From positions 1 through 64,000 of the forward strand of contig JASANZ010002255.1 of NCBI GenBank assembly GCA_030849805.1: a stretch of DNA of 64,000 nucleotides. Direction: 5' to 3'. Position 1 is the stretch's first letter; each line of letters opens with the position of its first letter. This document shows, piece after piece, positions 47,725 through 58,700 of this stretch. This DNA is from Sergeia podlipaevii (lineage: Eukaryota; Euglenozoa; Kinetoplastea; Trypanosomatida; Trypanosomatidae). The notes under the pieces were generated by a model. It did no database searches. It was given only the letters and a program-made list of their open reading frames with translations, and was not told where the DNA came from. Both the position numbers and the translations under genes were made by a program.

Positions 47725-50700
47725 TTACCTCCTCGTCTTACTCAACTTGGATGAAGGGGCGGCCTGTTCCTTGCGTGCTTTCTTAAAGCCGCGCTGCTGG
47801 GCTCCACTGGAGCCGGCCTCCTCAGCCCTTGGTCGTCTCGCTGACGACTGCGTGGCGCTATGGCGGTGCTGCTGCTCCTTGTCATGGGACCTAGTGGTGA
47901 CACTACCCACCCCACCCTTCCTCCTTCTACCCTGACCAGAAGCGGCTTCAGCATTTTTGCTAGTGATATTCGTAGTCAAAGCAGCTGGGGTAGGTGAGGG
48001 CACAGAGAAACTAGAGGCGGGAAGAATGGCACCACGGCCCACGCGCAAAACCTCCTTGTGCATCTGCTGACACTGCTTCAGCGAGGCACTCGCCGTGACG
48101 CCCACCACAAAGATGGCGCTAGGTGCCAGTGCATCGTAGAACACCATACCTTGATCTCGAATGGCGGCTCGTACTGTGCGCACCGCGTGCGCGGCGGGCT
48201 CGCGCTCCACGAGCTGAGTGATGTAAACCCGAGTCGCCTCAGCGTCTAGTTCGTCCATCTGCCAGATGCGAGCGAGCGTGGCCGCTGAGGAGGAAAGTTG
48301 ATGGCTATCAAGAGAGCTGATCTCGCCTCCGACCATGGAGGAGACAGCGGCAACACCCAGAGATGAGGAAGACGACGATGCGGCAGAAGCTGCACCGGCA
48401 ATGTGGAGAAGGCGATCAGGCTGCAGGATGAGCTTGGGGTGGAACAGCATCTGGAAGTCAAAGACGGAAGAGCTGGCGTGAAACACCTCGCGCTCGGTTG
48501 ATATCGCCACATCACCGCTTCCCCCTGCCGGGAAGGACGAGGACGAACCCTCTAAGGACACAACCCCACCGTTCCCCATAAATCGGAGTAGGAGCGCCAC
48601 TACGCCCTTCGCGAGTTGCACCAGGCGATACATAATCATAGGTCTTGGGGTGGCGGCCGTGAAGGGACTCTCATGCGGAGCATACGGGGTAGCAATGAAT
48701 AGACCTTGATGCTCTCCGAGCTTGCGCACAAGAGTCGCGGCGGTGGCCTCGTCCTGGCCTTCGTCCGTGTAGGGCAATACGAGCGGGGTGCTCCAGTCGT
48801 ACGTGGCCAAGAGCTGCACAAAACGGAGGAAACCGCTGGCAGGGGTCTTGGGAATGCTGTTGGCACTCAAGTAGGCGTTAGCGACAAGCAGCTCAATCGC
48901 CTCGGGAAGAATAAACTCGTAGAGCATCATCGCACTCACCCAGCGCTTGGCGAGACGCACTGCGTTGGCGTAGCTATGATGTCCAAAGGCCACGCTACGC
49001 ATAAACTTGGCGTGCTGGACTGACCAGAAGAGTTTCTGCTCAAGTACGTGAGCCTCAGCGTTCCGCTCGAGCGCGCGCAGCAGAGAAACCTCACGATAGT
49101 GGGCGACATAGACACGGAAGAGGTACCCCCTAAAGATGACATCCACGGAGTGACTGGTGCAGAATGCGTGGACAGCGCTCGTATCCGTCGTGGTCGTGGT
49201 GGCAGCCTTTCCGTCCGCGCCACGCTCCGCAAAGCGGTGCTGAATAGACTTGGCAAGCTGACCACATATAGCGCCTTTCATCATCGCAATGGCCTCTGGC
49301 GTGTCTGGGATCTTGTGCTTGTCATCGATAGAGAGAACGCAGTGAATTGGCGAGATGACAGGGGCGGTGCTGAGGCCTGTGTAGGCGTCGGCGTAAAGGT
49401 TGTCGCTAGAACGGGTGAGTGCGAGGTGCGGACGCACAGGAAACACCTCAGTGTGCCGCTCAGACTCGGAGATGATGTCAAAGCCAATGATCTTGCAAGG
49501 CAGCGCGTTTTTGGGAAGGTCTGCGATCATCGCCTGCACACCCTTGGAAGCCTCCAGCAAACTGCGGTGCATGAGTAGGGCAGAGTCCTTCCACTCTGCG
49601 CCAATGCGCTCAGCCAGGAATCCTTCAAGGCCGCCAAGCAGCACGGAGACTTCCGCGCGAGGTGCGTCAAGGTGCTTGCGGATAGCAAACTCAACCACGC
49701 GCCGCGTGACGGTGGAGGCGGAGAGAGCCAGGGTGGAGTGGGTTCCCATGTCCTCCTTGAACTCCCAGAGAATGCATCGGTATACACCGCCGTCAGGAAA
49801 CTGACGAGTGGAGGTGATGTCAGCACCCCAGAAGCGATTAAAAGCAGCCACGGCCTCGGCCATCTCGAGGGCAGGACCCCGAGTGAGGCGGTTGCGGCCT
49901 TCCGCTTCTGAAGTGAGCACTATCGCCACCTCGATTGTTGAAGGCCCCGAGTACCACGCGGTGACGTAGCTCGCCCGTACGCCTAATGCCTCGCGCAGGA
50001 TAGCAAGGACTGCTTGCACCTTGTGCATACGAGGGGAAAAATACACGGAGCTCTTCTTGACTACATCACCGCTGCGAATGTCTTCTTGTTCTTTCGTGTT
50101 GTTGTTGCCAAGACAGATCGTCAAGGCAACATCGTGACGGAGCTGCAGAGGCTGGAAAGCAATGTTCTCAAACACCTCTGTCGCGCGTGTAAACTGTAGA
50201 GCCTCCTCCGCAGCACACTTTACCACATTATTGAAAAACTCCGTTGAGGTGCGGAAGAGCACGTTCATGAGCTCACCCTTGAGACGCAGCACCGCCACCT
50301 CGCCGCGTTTTTCTGTCATTGGGATTACGGCGACGCTGCTGCCGCTCTCCTCCGTGGCCGTGATAGTACCGGGAGTAAACAGACCTCGAGAGATGTGCAC
50401 CCACACAGCGCGCACGATGTTGTCGTCCGACATGGTGGAGGAGACAATTCCTTCCTCCAAAAGCTTCAGCACCATCGCTGCCAGCACAAAGCCATTCAAG
50501 CCCTCGGAGTGGCCCGAGGAGGGCGCGCTGAGCCCAACGTGATGGGCCCAGCACTTGAGAATGACAATGGCGCGGCGCAACGTGTTGCTCTTTACGCACA
50601 CCTCATGCAGCTGTTTGAGATAGCTAGGGATAAGATAGTCCTCCAAGATGAGGTAGCTATACAGAGGGTGCTTCTTGATCGCCGCACTGCCTGTCACACG

Positions 50701-51411
50701 ACCGGCACGGAACGCTGGACGAAAATGCAAGTTGACGTGGAAGGACTCGTACTGCGGGGCGGCACCGCGACTGCTGCTGCTGCCTGCCTCATACTTCAGG
50801 CGACGGAAGTGCATGCGAAGAGTTTCCTTCTCGCCAGTGCTGTAGCATCCATGGATAGCCGCACGCTCAACCTCCATACGACTAAAGCGAGCTGCTGCTG
50901 CGACGTTGGCCTTCTCAGCGTGACCACCATGTTTGCCTTCTTGTTCTCCTTCGTCCCCGTCGTCGCTGGTATTATCACCAGCCGCCGCCGCCGCTGCACG
51001 CTTCTCTGCGCCACTCGCAATCTTCCTCAGATAGGATTCCACTTCCAGAAGAAAAGCCTGACGGCACTGAAGGTAGCGCCCATCCTGCACGTCCACCAGG
51101 CTGCACTTAGCCTCCGGGATGGTGAGAACAAGGTCCGCTCCCACGGTACCCTTCTTGCTGTGGTGCATGCTGGAGAAAGGAACAGGGTGCGCGCACGTGC
51201 GTAGGAGGAAACTACCTGCGGGGCTGACGACATCGGCAGTAGTCGTAGCGGCTTCTTCGCCATCCGGAGAGGCCTTCTTCTCCTCAACGCGCGTTTCATA
51301 TCCCTTGCTCTCGTAGTACTGAATCAGAGCTGTGTGCAGGTCACGCAGGTGGGTCTCCACCCTCTGGATGAGGGCGTCTGACCAGTGAAGACTATACTCT
51401 TGCAGAGACAT
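47725..51411 (-). CDS. NOL6: NOL6/UTP22 (Nrap) SSU-processome protein
   Basis: A 1228-residue nucleolar protein of the Nrap family, a UTP-C component of the small-subunit processome needed for early 18S rRNA processing. The fold is a tandem inactive nucleotidyltransferase/poly(A)-polymerase arrangement. Visible family blocks include RRAIVILKCWAHHVGL followed by LNGFVLAAMVLKLL near residue 300, and YFSPRMHKVQAVLAILREAL near 457. Next comes the characteristic FNRFWGADITSTRQFPDGGVYRCILWEF, then a second catalytic-like half with HSYANAVRLAKRWVSAMML. The tail is low complexity and basic (KKARKEQ). Length is close to the usual figure of about 1150-1240. The ATG at 51411 is chosen; the upstream 66 codons in frame are T-rich leader. 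Confidence 0.88.
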   Translation of the reverse strand: MSLQEYSLHWSDALIQRVETHLRDLHTALIQYYESKGYETRVEEKKASPDGEEAATTTADVVSPAGSFLLRTCAHPVPFSSMHHSKKGTVGADLVLTIPEAKCSLVDVQDGRYLQCRQAFLLEVESYLRKIASGAEKRAAAAAAGDNTSDDGDEGEQEGKHGGHAEKANVAAAARFSRMEVERAAIHGCYSTGEKETLRMHFRRLKYEAGSSSSRGAAPQYESFHVNLHFRPAFRAGRVTGSAAIKKHPLYSYLILEDYLIPSYLKQLHEVCVKSNTLRRAIVILKCWAHHVGLSAPSSGHSEGLNGFVLAAMVLKLLEEGIVSSTMSDDNIVRAVWVHISRGLFTPGTITATEESGSSVAVIPMTEKRGEVAVLRLKGELMNVLFRTSTEFFNNVVKCAAEEALQFTRATEVFENIAFQPLQLRHDVALTICLGNNNTKEQEDIRSGDVVKKSSVYFSPRMHKVQAVLAILREALGVRASYVTAWYSGPSTIEVAIVLTSEAEGRNRLTRGPALEMAEAVAAFNRFWGADITSTRQFPDGGVYRCILWEFKEDMGTHSTLALSASTVTRRVVEFAIRKHLDAPRAEVSVLLGGLEGFLAERIGAEWKDSALLMHRSLLEASKGVQAMIADLPKNALPCKIIGFDIISESERHTEVFPVRPHLALTRSSDNLYADAYTGLSTAPVISPIHCVLSIDDKHKIPDTPEAIAMMKGAICGQLAKSIQHRFAERGADGKAATTTTTDTSAVHAFCTSHSVDVIFRGYLFRVYVAHYREVSLLRALERNAEAHVLEQKLFWSVQHAKFMRSVAFGHHSYANAVRLAKRWVSAMMLYEFILPEAIELLVANAYLSANSIPKTPASGFLRFVQLLATYDWSTPLVLPYTDEGQDEATAATLVRKLGEHQGLFIATPYAPHESPFTAATPRPMIMYRLVQLAKGVVALLLRFMGNGGVVSLEGSSSSFPAGGSGDVAISTEREVFHASSSVFDFQMLFHPKLILQPDRLLHIAGAASAASSSSSSLGVAAVSSMVGGEISSLDSHQLSSSAATLARIWQMDELDAEATRVYITQLVEREPAAHAVRTVRAAIRDQGMVFYDALAPSAIFVVGVTASASLKQCQQMHKEVLRVGRGAILPASSFSVPSPTPAALTTNITSKNAEAASGQGRRRKGGVGSVTTRSHDKEQQHRHSATQSSARRPRAEEAGSSGAQQRGFKKARKEQAAPSSKLSKTRR

Positions 51412-51706
51412 GTATGCTGGGGTAGGGAGCAAACTGATTGCAATTAGAAAATAAATCAGCTGTGCTAATATATGTTTTTTTTTTTTTTTTAAATAAAACG
51501 AAAAAAGGGATAGAGGCCAAAAATAACAAAAGAACAATAAGGCGGGAAAATGTGTGAGGACACGTTTTTGTTTTAGTAAGTTAAAAAATAGTAAGTAGCT
51601 CTTCGGCATACAGGTGAGACAGTTACATATGCGAATTTATCTTTTTTTTTTCTTCATTGGGTAGTGTACAGTACAAATAGAAAGAGATTCACGCAAACAG
51701 TACTAT

Positions 51707-51760
51707 CTGCACACACACACACACAGACAGACAGACAGACAGACACAGAAAGATAGGCAA
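51707..51760 (-). promoter_or_regulatory. Predicted trans-splice acceptor for NOL6
   Basis: Read on the minus strand, a TCTG repeat and a TG repeat (51745-51710) run straight into CAG with AG at 51708-51707. The predicted 5' UTR is about 295 bases. The acceptor is built on a microsatellite. Confidence 0.45.
51710..51745. repeat. Compound (AC)n(AGAC)n microsatellite
   Basis: A CA repeat followed by five or more ACAG units, directly next to a predicted splice acceptor. Confidence 0.9.
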
Positions 51761-51835
51761 AAAGAGCATGCCCTCCACTTCACACAAGCCAACGCTTTGG
51801 TCTGAAGCCGACCACGCATGTGTTGAGCTCCACTC

Positions 51836-53581
51836 TTACCATGGTGGATAACCTCGGCCAAAAGGAGGCGTGAAGATGCGTTCCCTCTGCATTCTCATCT
51901 CCGCTACAGGCGGCACTGGTGGCGTCTTCATGGTGGAACTCGATAGCAGCAATGACGAGGGTCGAGAATCTACAGCCCCAGCTATGGAAGCTGGGGCGGC
52001 ATGCCTACTGGCTCGTGGTGTGATCATCGTGCCATCATCTCCTCGGAGCAGTGTGGTGCGGTCTGAAAGCACGCTAATGTTGTGCCTTGATTTGGCAGTC
52101 GGCCGCTGCTGTGCCTGATGCAGCTCGGTGTATGTACGCTGCTGCCGCTGTTGCTGCGTGCTACGTAGCGGCGTACCGGAGGCGTTATCGTACATGTTGT
52201 TGCTGCTGGTGCTTCTGTTTCTGCCCGAGGCAGTTGGAGCGGGTGCAGCAGATGAGTCATGGTATCTAGAGGGCAAAGAATGGCTCCTCCTGTCTCTATG
52301 ACTATCATGTGCGAGTGCATCTTGATGTCTTTGTGACCGTCCCTCAAGTATATGAATTCTTTCCAGCAGTTCCGCCTGTTCAGAGGCCCACATGCGCGCT
52401 TCCTCTGCATGATCTCTCTGCATGCGCGCAATGAAGCGGTCCATGCGTCCCTGATACCCACTGAATGCCCCCTGCAGTGCAAGCAGTTCGGCAGTGTGTG
52501 TGCGGCGTAGCTTGTCAAGTGCGTCGTATTCTCTTGTACTTGCACTCGCAACTGCTGCTTCGTTGCTGCAGTGGTGCTCACAGCCATCCGTACGCCGCTG
52601 TTGTTGCTGTTGTAGTCGTGGCTTTGAGGCTGCACGCGCCTCAAGGACTAGTTCGCGCAGCACTGCGTCCTGCCTCGCCAGCTCTGCTTGCAGCTGTTGC
52701 ACGTGAAGGTCACGCACCTGAAGCTCCTTTACCAGACCTCGTACGTCGTCCACAGTGGCTGGCACTATCGTTCCAGCGTCCTCCGACGCGCGGGTACTCC
52801 TGTCTTTCGTCTGCCTTGACGTTGGCAGCGGAGCAGGCGTAGGTATCGCTGCTGCGGTTGTTGTTGCTGCTAGGACGTCGTGCGCCACGTGGTGAGGCTC
52901 CGCTGCAAGAGCAATAGACTTCACCTGCTGCTGCCGCTGTAAGGACGATATAGCGCTCGCGGTATCCAAAGGGATGGATTGAAAGGAACGAGTATTGGCA
53001 ATCCCAGCATACCGTTGTTGCGTATGGGGCCCATTTTCTTGCTCCTGGCACTTCACCAGCCTTGTGCTTGCGTCCTCCTCCTCCTCCTCAAGTCTTCTTT
53101 CACCCTGAGAAGTGGGAGTGTACACGTTGCGCGCGGTATTACCTCTAAGATTGAAGTGTACGGATGAAGATGGGCTGGCGCCGCAGCTGCTACTGACAAG
53201 GGGCTCAAGTGGGAGTTCATCTTCCTCCTCTTCCTCCTCCTCCTCCTCGTGGAGAAGTTTTCTGGGAGTTTCTTCTCCGCGCCTATAAGGAGCACTCCAC
53301 ACTAAGTGTGCAAATCGTGTTGCATCCTGCGCGTGCTCAAAGCTCACAACCAGCGGTGGCTCCCCAGCCACAGTCACGGCGCATGTGTGCCCGTCTGCGC
53401 CATGTACAGCAGCATATTGTACTTTCTCAAGATGAATCGTGCGCGTGATGGCGTCTGCCTGGTCGCTCAAACACACATACAACAGCGTGCCTGCATGATT
53501 GATCCGGACACGACGAGGAACGCAGCTACCATTTGCGTCTATTTTGGTGACTTGCACATCCAAAAGTGAGCATTCAGTCAT
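51836..53581 (-). CDS. PH-like and coiled-coil protein, unknown function
   Basis: A 581-residue protein. Residues 1-100 have the strand pattern of a pleckstrin-homology-like domain: short beta segments (PRRVRINHAGTLLYVCL, TIHLEKVQYAAVHG, CAVTVAGEPPLVVSF) closed by a helix (EHAQDATRFAHLVWSA). An acidic glutamate run and a Ser-rich linker follow. Residues about 280-430 are coiled coil (DVRGLVKELQVRDLHVQQLQ; MDRFIARMQRDHAEEARMWA). The last 150 residues are Ser/Arg rich and disordered. PH-like plus coiled-coil architecture is known for basal-body and flagellar proteins, so a cytoskeletal role is plausible but unproven. The PH assignment is by eye. Confidence 0.7.
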   Translation of the reverse strand: MTECSLLDVQVTKIDANGSCVPRRVRINHAGTLLYVCLSDQADAITRTIHLEKVQYAAVHGADGHTCAVTVAGEPPLVVSFEHAQDATRFAHLVWSAPYRRGEETPRKLLHEEEEEEEEEDELPLEPLVSSSCGASPSSSVHFNLRGNTARNVYTPTSQGERRLEEEEEDASTRLVKCQEQENGPHTQQRYAGIANTRSFQSIPLDTASAISSLQRQQQVKSIALAAEPHHVAHDVLAATTTAAAIPTPAPLPTSRQTKDRSTRASEDAGTIVPATVDDVRGLVKELQVRDLHVQQLQAELARQDAVLRELVLEARAASKPRLQQQQQRRTDGCEHHCSNEAAVASASTREYDALDKLRRTHTAELLALQGAFSGYQGRMDRFIARMQRDHAEEARMWASEQAELLERIHILEGRSQRHQDALAHDSHRDRRSHSLPSRYHDSSAAPAPTASGRNRSTSSNNMYDNASGTPLRSTQQQRQQRTYTELHQAQQRPTAKSRHNISVLSDRTTLLRGDDGTMITPRASRHAAPASIAGAVDSRPSSLLLSSSTMKTPPVPPVAEMRMQRERIFTPPFGRGYPPW

Positions 53582-54043
53582 CTATATATGTGCAATATTA
53601 GTAGTACTAGGTGTGCTGTGTAAATACACAAGGCAAGCAGCCAGCAAAAGGGAGAGGGGGAAAAAAAGCAAACGACAACGAGAACAACGATGGGCCGCCC
53701 CCCCAACCAGGTAGCAAGTTGAGTGCCTTCCTCCGCTGTTCAAATTTTCAATAAAATCAAAAGCGGAGAAGTGTCCTTTGTCCCCTCCTCACTATTGATA
53801 CGAGATCCAGAGAAAAGAAAAAGAAGAGAAAAAAGAGGGTATAGAGGCCACCGAAGCGCTGCTATAATACAAATGTAATCCATCATTGGAGAAAAGACAA
53901 AAATGGTTCACACACCATCTTCCCTTCTATATTCAAAGTATGCATAGGAAACTAGAAAAGCATTCGTGTTCATGTTTTCTCTTTAGCTATTTTTTTCTCT
54001 TCAAAATTCACAATATGGAGGAAAAAAAGAAAAAGAAGCAAAG
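53582..54043. other. Intergenic spacer
   Basis: AT-rich and purine-rich spacer, with a polypurine stretch near 53812-53838. I see no gene. Confidence 0.6.
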
Positions 54044-55276
54044 TCACTTGGACGTCCACCATGTTCCAATACGTCCATCTGCACCGGCAGTGGCAAACAC
54101 AATGGCTCCCTTGCCATCGTCAGAAAATAGCCTTCTCTGACCGAGGCAGCACCTCACACAGTTGATTCCGGATGTATGATGCACAAGTCCGGTCACTGTT
54201 GCCAGCACAGCCTCCTCCTGCTCCTCTTCCTTGCCGCTCCTACTGTCACCCCCAGCGCTACTGCTCAGGTATCCATCTGCTGTCCAAGCGCCGGCATACG
54301 TCCACTGACCAGACCGTAAAGAGCAAATAAGAAAAGGGTAAGCATCGTACCCTCCGCACACCAGCGCGGTGTCCGAGATGAAGTCACATGATTTCGCCGG
54401 CAGTGTGGTCAGTGACACAGTAGAGACAAGGAGCAAAGCAGCTCTGGCTGCGTCCTCCACGTCTTCTGCTAGCTGCATGACATGCACTCTGCTATCATGT
54501 GTAGCCACCGCTAGCACGAGGCCAGAGGGGCTCCAGGAGAGAGCATGCACCCAGGCAGCGATACGACTGCGCGCATAAACGTGGCCAAACTCCCTGGCTC
54601 CGGTGCTTTTGCCATCCACCTTCTTCATCAAAGTCGACACCAGGCACACGGAGCTGTCAAGTGAGCCAGTGGCCAGCATCGTGTTGTCCGTCGGATGTGC
54701 GGCAGCTGCGGTGAGGATGCTGCTGTGCACCTCCTCCATTACGCGGCACACCCACCATCTTTCATCTGGGTCGTACCGGCCTACAGCAAGATTGCCTGAA
54801 GCAGAGCCAACGTACAGCTTCACGCCGGACGCATTCCACGCGGCTGTGGTGAGACCATGACTGACAGCTGCATCCAACATGACAAGCTGAGGTACCCACT
54901 TCTTGGACGGTGCTAGAGGAGTTGCTGTTGTTCTCGCTACAGCTACTGCCGCCACTACATCAGTACCCTTGTTGATCGAGGCCGATTCCTCATCCCGTAC
55001 CCATACAAGAGCACTACGATCGTGTGCGCAACTAAGAAGCTGGTCCTTCTCTGAGTGCCATACGATGCAAGAGACGGTGGACTCGTGATGGTCCAGGGTC
55101 TGTGCAGGAACCCATTTGGTGCTGTCGCGGAGGTCCGGGGAGCAATCTACAATGTGAATAAGACGACTGCTGCCGGAGGAGAAGGCGACCATGGTGGCAT
55201 CCTTGTTAAATGCGCAGCAGGTGATGGGCCTATCGCTGAGACAGAAGGAAGATGATGCTGTACGCTGTGCCATCAT
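54044..55276 (-). CDS. ARPC1: ARPC1, WD40 subunit of the Arp2/3 complex
   Basis: A 410-residue WD40 protein aligned by eye with ARPC1/p41 across its length. Matching features are the start RPITCCAFNKDATMVAF, the HHESTVSCIVWHSEKDQLLS repeat, the HDRSALVWV strand, WWVCRVMEEVHSSILTAAAA (human WWVCKHIKKPIRSTV), TMLATGSLDSSVCLVS, the AWVHALSWSPSGLVLAVATHD block (human [21 protein letters not shown]), and ALVCGGYDAYPFLICS (human SLVAAGHDCFPVL). It should nucleate branched actin with Arp2, Arp3 and other ARPCs. First true ATG is at 55276, because 55300 is TTG; 55273 is a second possible start. It carries insertions and is longer than the usual figure of about 370. Confidence 0.88.
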   Translation of the reverse strand: MMAQRTASSSFCLSDRPITCCAFNKDATMVAFSSGSSRLIHIVDCSPDLRDSTKWVPAQTLDHHESTVSCIVWHSEKDQLLSCAHDRSALVWVRDEESASINKGTDVVAAVAVARTTATPLAPSKKWVPQLVMLDAAVSHGLTTAAWNASGVKLYVGSASGNLAVGRYDPDERWWVCRVMEEVHSSILTAAAAHPTDNTMLATGSLDSSVCLVSTLMKKVDGKSTGAREFGHVYARSRIAAWVHALSWSPSGLVLAVATHDSRVHVMQLAEDVEDAARAALLLVSTVSLTTLPAKSCDFISDTALVCGGYDAYPFLICSLRSGQWTYAGAWTADGYLSSSAGGDSRSGKEEEQEEAVLATVTGLVHHTSGINCVRCCLGQRRLFSDDGKGAIVFATAGADGRIGTWWTSK

Positions 55277-55730
55277 ACATGTACTTACAGGAAAAAGCAA
55301 GGGAAAAAAATAATTTTTAATAGGCAGGGAGAATGGGGTGGATATAGGCGAGGAGAAGAAAAAAAAAAGTTATGTATTCGCTGAAAGGGTAATGACTTCC
55401 TGTGTCAAGTAAAGTGTATCTATGTGTTCGTTGCTGTTGTGCATACTGTACTTGGTGGAGAGGCGTAAAGTAAAAAAAAAAGTGGGAGAAAAAAAGCAGA
55501 ATATTAGCATCAATTAGACTACGAACAACTTTCATTCATATCTTTAAAAAAAAAAGGGGACTGAGTTCCTGCGACATAGGTACAATAGCGTCACTACACT
55601 AGAGTCGATTATTGCGTCTCTCTCTTTCTCTCTATATGCCTCTTTCATTGCCTATTGTTGTGCTAAGTATATATATTATAGTTAACAGTCTCTGTGAATG
55701 TAAATTAAAAGAGAGAGGGCGATGATTCAG
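55277..55730. other. Intergenic spacer
   Basis: AT-rich spacer with A runs near 55358-55368 and 55474-55482, and a polypyrimidine tract on the minus strand near 55350-55368. The first AG after that tract is only about 7 bases before the ARPC1 ATG, so the real acceptor may be elsewhere. I see no gene. Confidence 0.55.
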
Positions 55731-58700
55731 TCACTCCTCTGACATGAGCGCTATCAGCATCTCCGCATCGAGATCCTCCTCACTCGACAGCGCCATTGCC
55801 ATGGGAGCAGCACCGGTGCAGCTGCCACCACTCGCAACCTTCTCCCCCTCTTCCTTCTTTACTGTGGCACTGCCTGAGCCGCCCTTTATGATGGCGCGAT
55901 AGAGCTCACTCGCGACATGATTGTCAAGAACATTCAGATTCTTTTCCTCCTCAGACCTCCGCTGCTGCTGCTCTTCCTTCTCATCAGAGCGCCCCTTCCT
56001 CACAATAGCTAGAGTAGGTGGGACCCAGTTGGGGGCCGTGCGGGGGTTGTGGTAGTACACATTTTTCAATGCTCTGCGCAACCCAGCGCACTCGACTTCA
56101 CCCTCCTCTTCATCGCCACCACCATCACTCTCTTCAGTGTCGTCCACGTCCTCTGACGCATGACCTGGCGTACCAGGTGGGAAGTTCGGCGCAGTTGCAT
56201 GTCGCCGCTGCCGTTGCGTGCCCTTGAGGTACTGCTGCTTGAGTCCCACCACATACCTACCACACTTCAGAAAGTTCCCCGAGACGAGCACGATGGACGC
56301 CCCAGCCTCAGCATAGAGTTTGTTAGGGCTATTTACAATATCCAAGCGCGCGAGGTTAATGGCAAACGCGGCGCAGCGGGCAAACCAGTCACTCGCAGAG
56401 ATGCCATAGCGTCTGGTGTCCCGACTGAGCGCGAGTTCCTCCTCAAGAGACACTAAATGGATGACGTCTCTGTACTCATTCAGAAACTTCACCAGCCTGC
56501 GCCGACGATGCTCCACCATGGCGCCGTGCTCACTGCCTGCGTTCTGCCAGATGGAGTCGTGCAGACTAGCCTGGGGCCCAGCCACGGTGAGACCTTCCAC
56601 CCTGCGGCCTGACCCCTCTTGTAGCAGAAGTAGGGAGGAGTATGGAATCACTACCGCGGAGTAGTAGTGAATAAAAGGCAGCACACACGCATCTAGGTCC
56701 GCCAACACGTCTGGGGCGAGCACCGCAATGCACGTTGCCTCCCCTGCAGGGATGCATGTAGGGGCTTGTGGCGGTATTTCAGTAAAGCGATTCATACGCT
56801 GCTGCGAGACACGGAGAAGAGGTTTCATGTACTTTCCAAGCCGCGGGTCCAATGTAGGATCAATGCGTAAGCGCATAAGGGCGTGTTCAAGGGAGCGAAG
56901 GTAGAGCGGGTAGCGTTCTAGAAGAAGCTGCTCCAGCGCTGGACCTTGTGTGTCACTGCATAGCGCCGTCAGGCGCGGTATGTAGCCGCCGCCATAAGCA
57001 CCGTTGTCTACCTGCTGCTGCTGCTCATGCGCTGGTAATGCTGGAGTGAGATCGGCGAGAGCGCGGAGTGCGCTTTCATGAATATCAAACAATTGCAGCG
57101 CGGTCTGAACGCCTTTCGCCTTCTGCTGTGCGGCGGCGTGAATGAGAAAGGCATACGTGTTGGGTGTTGGCGCGATGTGATAACGGTCCACCATCATATC
57201 TAGCACCTCTTGCGCCTCACGCAGCGTCGCGGCGCCTGCAAGCACCGCGTGAAAGGCGCTTCGAGTCAGTGGAGCACCAGCTTCAGCAAGCACCTCCAAC
57301 ATCTGTCGAGCATCCGGCCCGTACCCCGCGTTGGTGTAAGATAAGAGCAAGTTAGCGTACAGCTGTGGCGTAAAGCTATCCGCCCCGCCGGGTACTACTT
57401 GCCGAGCCTCATGATAAAAGGCAAAAGCGTGCGTAGGCTCTCGCGTCGAGGCGCAACACGCGATGAGAGCGGAGTACGTGTCCACGGAGGGTTGCAAAAA
57501 TCCATCCCTGAGGCGCCGGTACAGGGCAAGCGCAACGGACATGCGCTGAGGGTTATCAGTGGCTCGGCTGACAGCGTCAATAAGACTTGTGTACAGTGGC
57601 ACAGAGACGGGAACGGCTTGCGCTGCCTCACTAGTGACAAGAAGTTCCTGAAGCGCCGCAAAGTCGGCTGCATTGTTGCTACTACGCGCAAGAGCCACCA
57701 GGGCAGAGGAGAGGTCGCTGCTTTCCAGTAGGAAGCGACCCGCTTCAGCGTGGTGCAGGAGACGTCGGTAGAGTGTGCTGGCAATCTCAAAGTTTCTTTC
57801 CTTGCCCCCGCAGCATTCAATAGCGGTGATGTGGTCCGTGGCTGTGACGGGGTGCAGCGCGGACTGCACCTCCTTCTCCACAACAGCAACGACATCATCA
57901 ATGCAAAAATCATTGTCGTCACCATCATCGTCTCCTTCGCTTCTTCCTCCGCGGCCACTACTACTACTATCGCTACTATGTCTCAGGCTCGAGCGGTCTG
58001 ACACGACGATGAGTTCTTCAAGCGCGCTGACTGCGGTAATGTGATCTCCTGTCGTGCGCGCCACGTTGAGCACGCCACGGAGTACCTCCATATATACTGG
58101 CACCGGCAGTGTCCACTCAAGCAGAGATGAAAGTGTGGAGGGAAAACCGAGGAGAGGAGATATTTCTAATTCCGTTACCACAGGAGACACTGCTGTTGTT
58201 AATATTGTTGCTTGACCGATAACTTCCTCCTTCTCTCTTTCCACGTTTTGTTTTAGCAATAGTTGTCCTCCAGCAGCTGCCTCCTGTGCTGCCCCAAACC
58301 TACTCGCTGTCTCTTCCTGCTTGTGCATCCATGAATGCACTGCGTCGCTAAAGTCAGACAAGCGCTGCAGTTCTTGCTGAAGTGCCAGGCCACTCTCCCT
58401 GTCCCCAATCACTTCTGAGGCCTGCACCACGTCGTGGACGTCCGCCTGCACGGTTCTCATGATAGCTGCCACATCAGTCCGCCGGGAAAGGGAGGTGATG
58501 GCCTGTGACAGACGAGCAAGTGCTGCGTCAAAGCCCTCTTCTTCTTCCTCCTCTTTGCTCCTAAGTTCATCTCCTGGGAGCTTGTCTTGCTGTCCTTGAG
58601 AACTCACCAAGTATTTTCTGAGAAGTGCCTGCAGCCTGCTCACTTCCTTCAGCAAGTCCACTAGCACCACGAGCGGCCCTGGTGCGTACGGTGTACGCGC

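Larger units (their letters stand above)
51412..51835. other. Intergenic spacer
   Basis: Short AT-rich spacer with a T17 run at about 51475-51491 and the compound microsatellite listed separately. It holds the NOL6 leader and the 3' flank signals of the upstream gene. I see no other gene. Confidence 0.6.

Noticed and set aside
50395..51204. 269-codon plus-strand frame
   Set aside because: Antisense to NOL6 and without recognisable domains.
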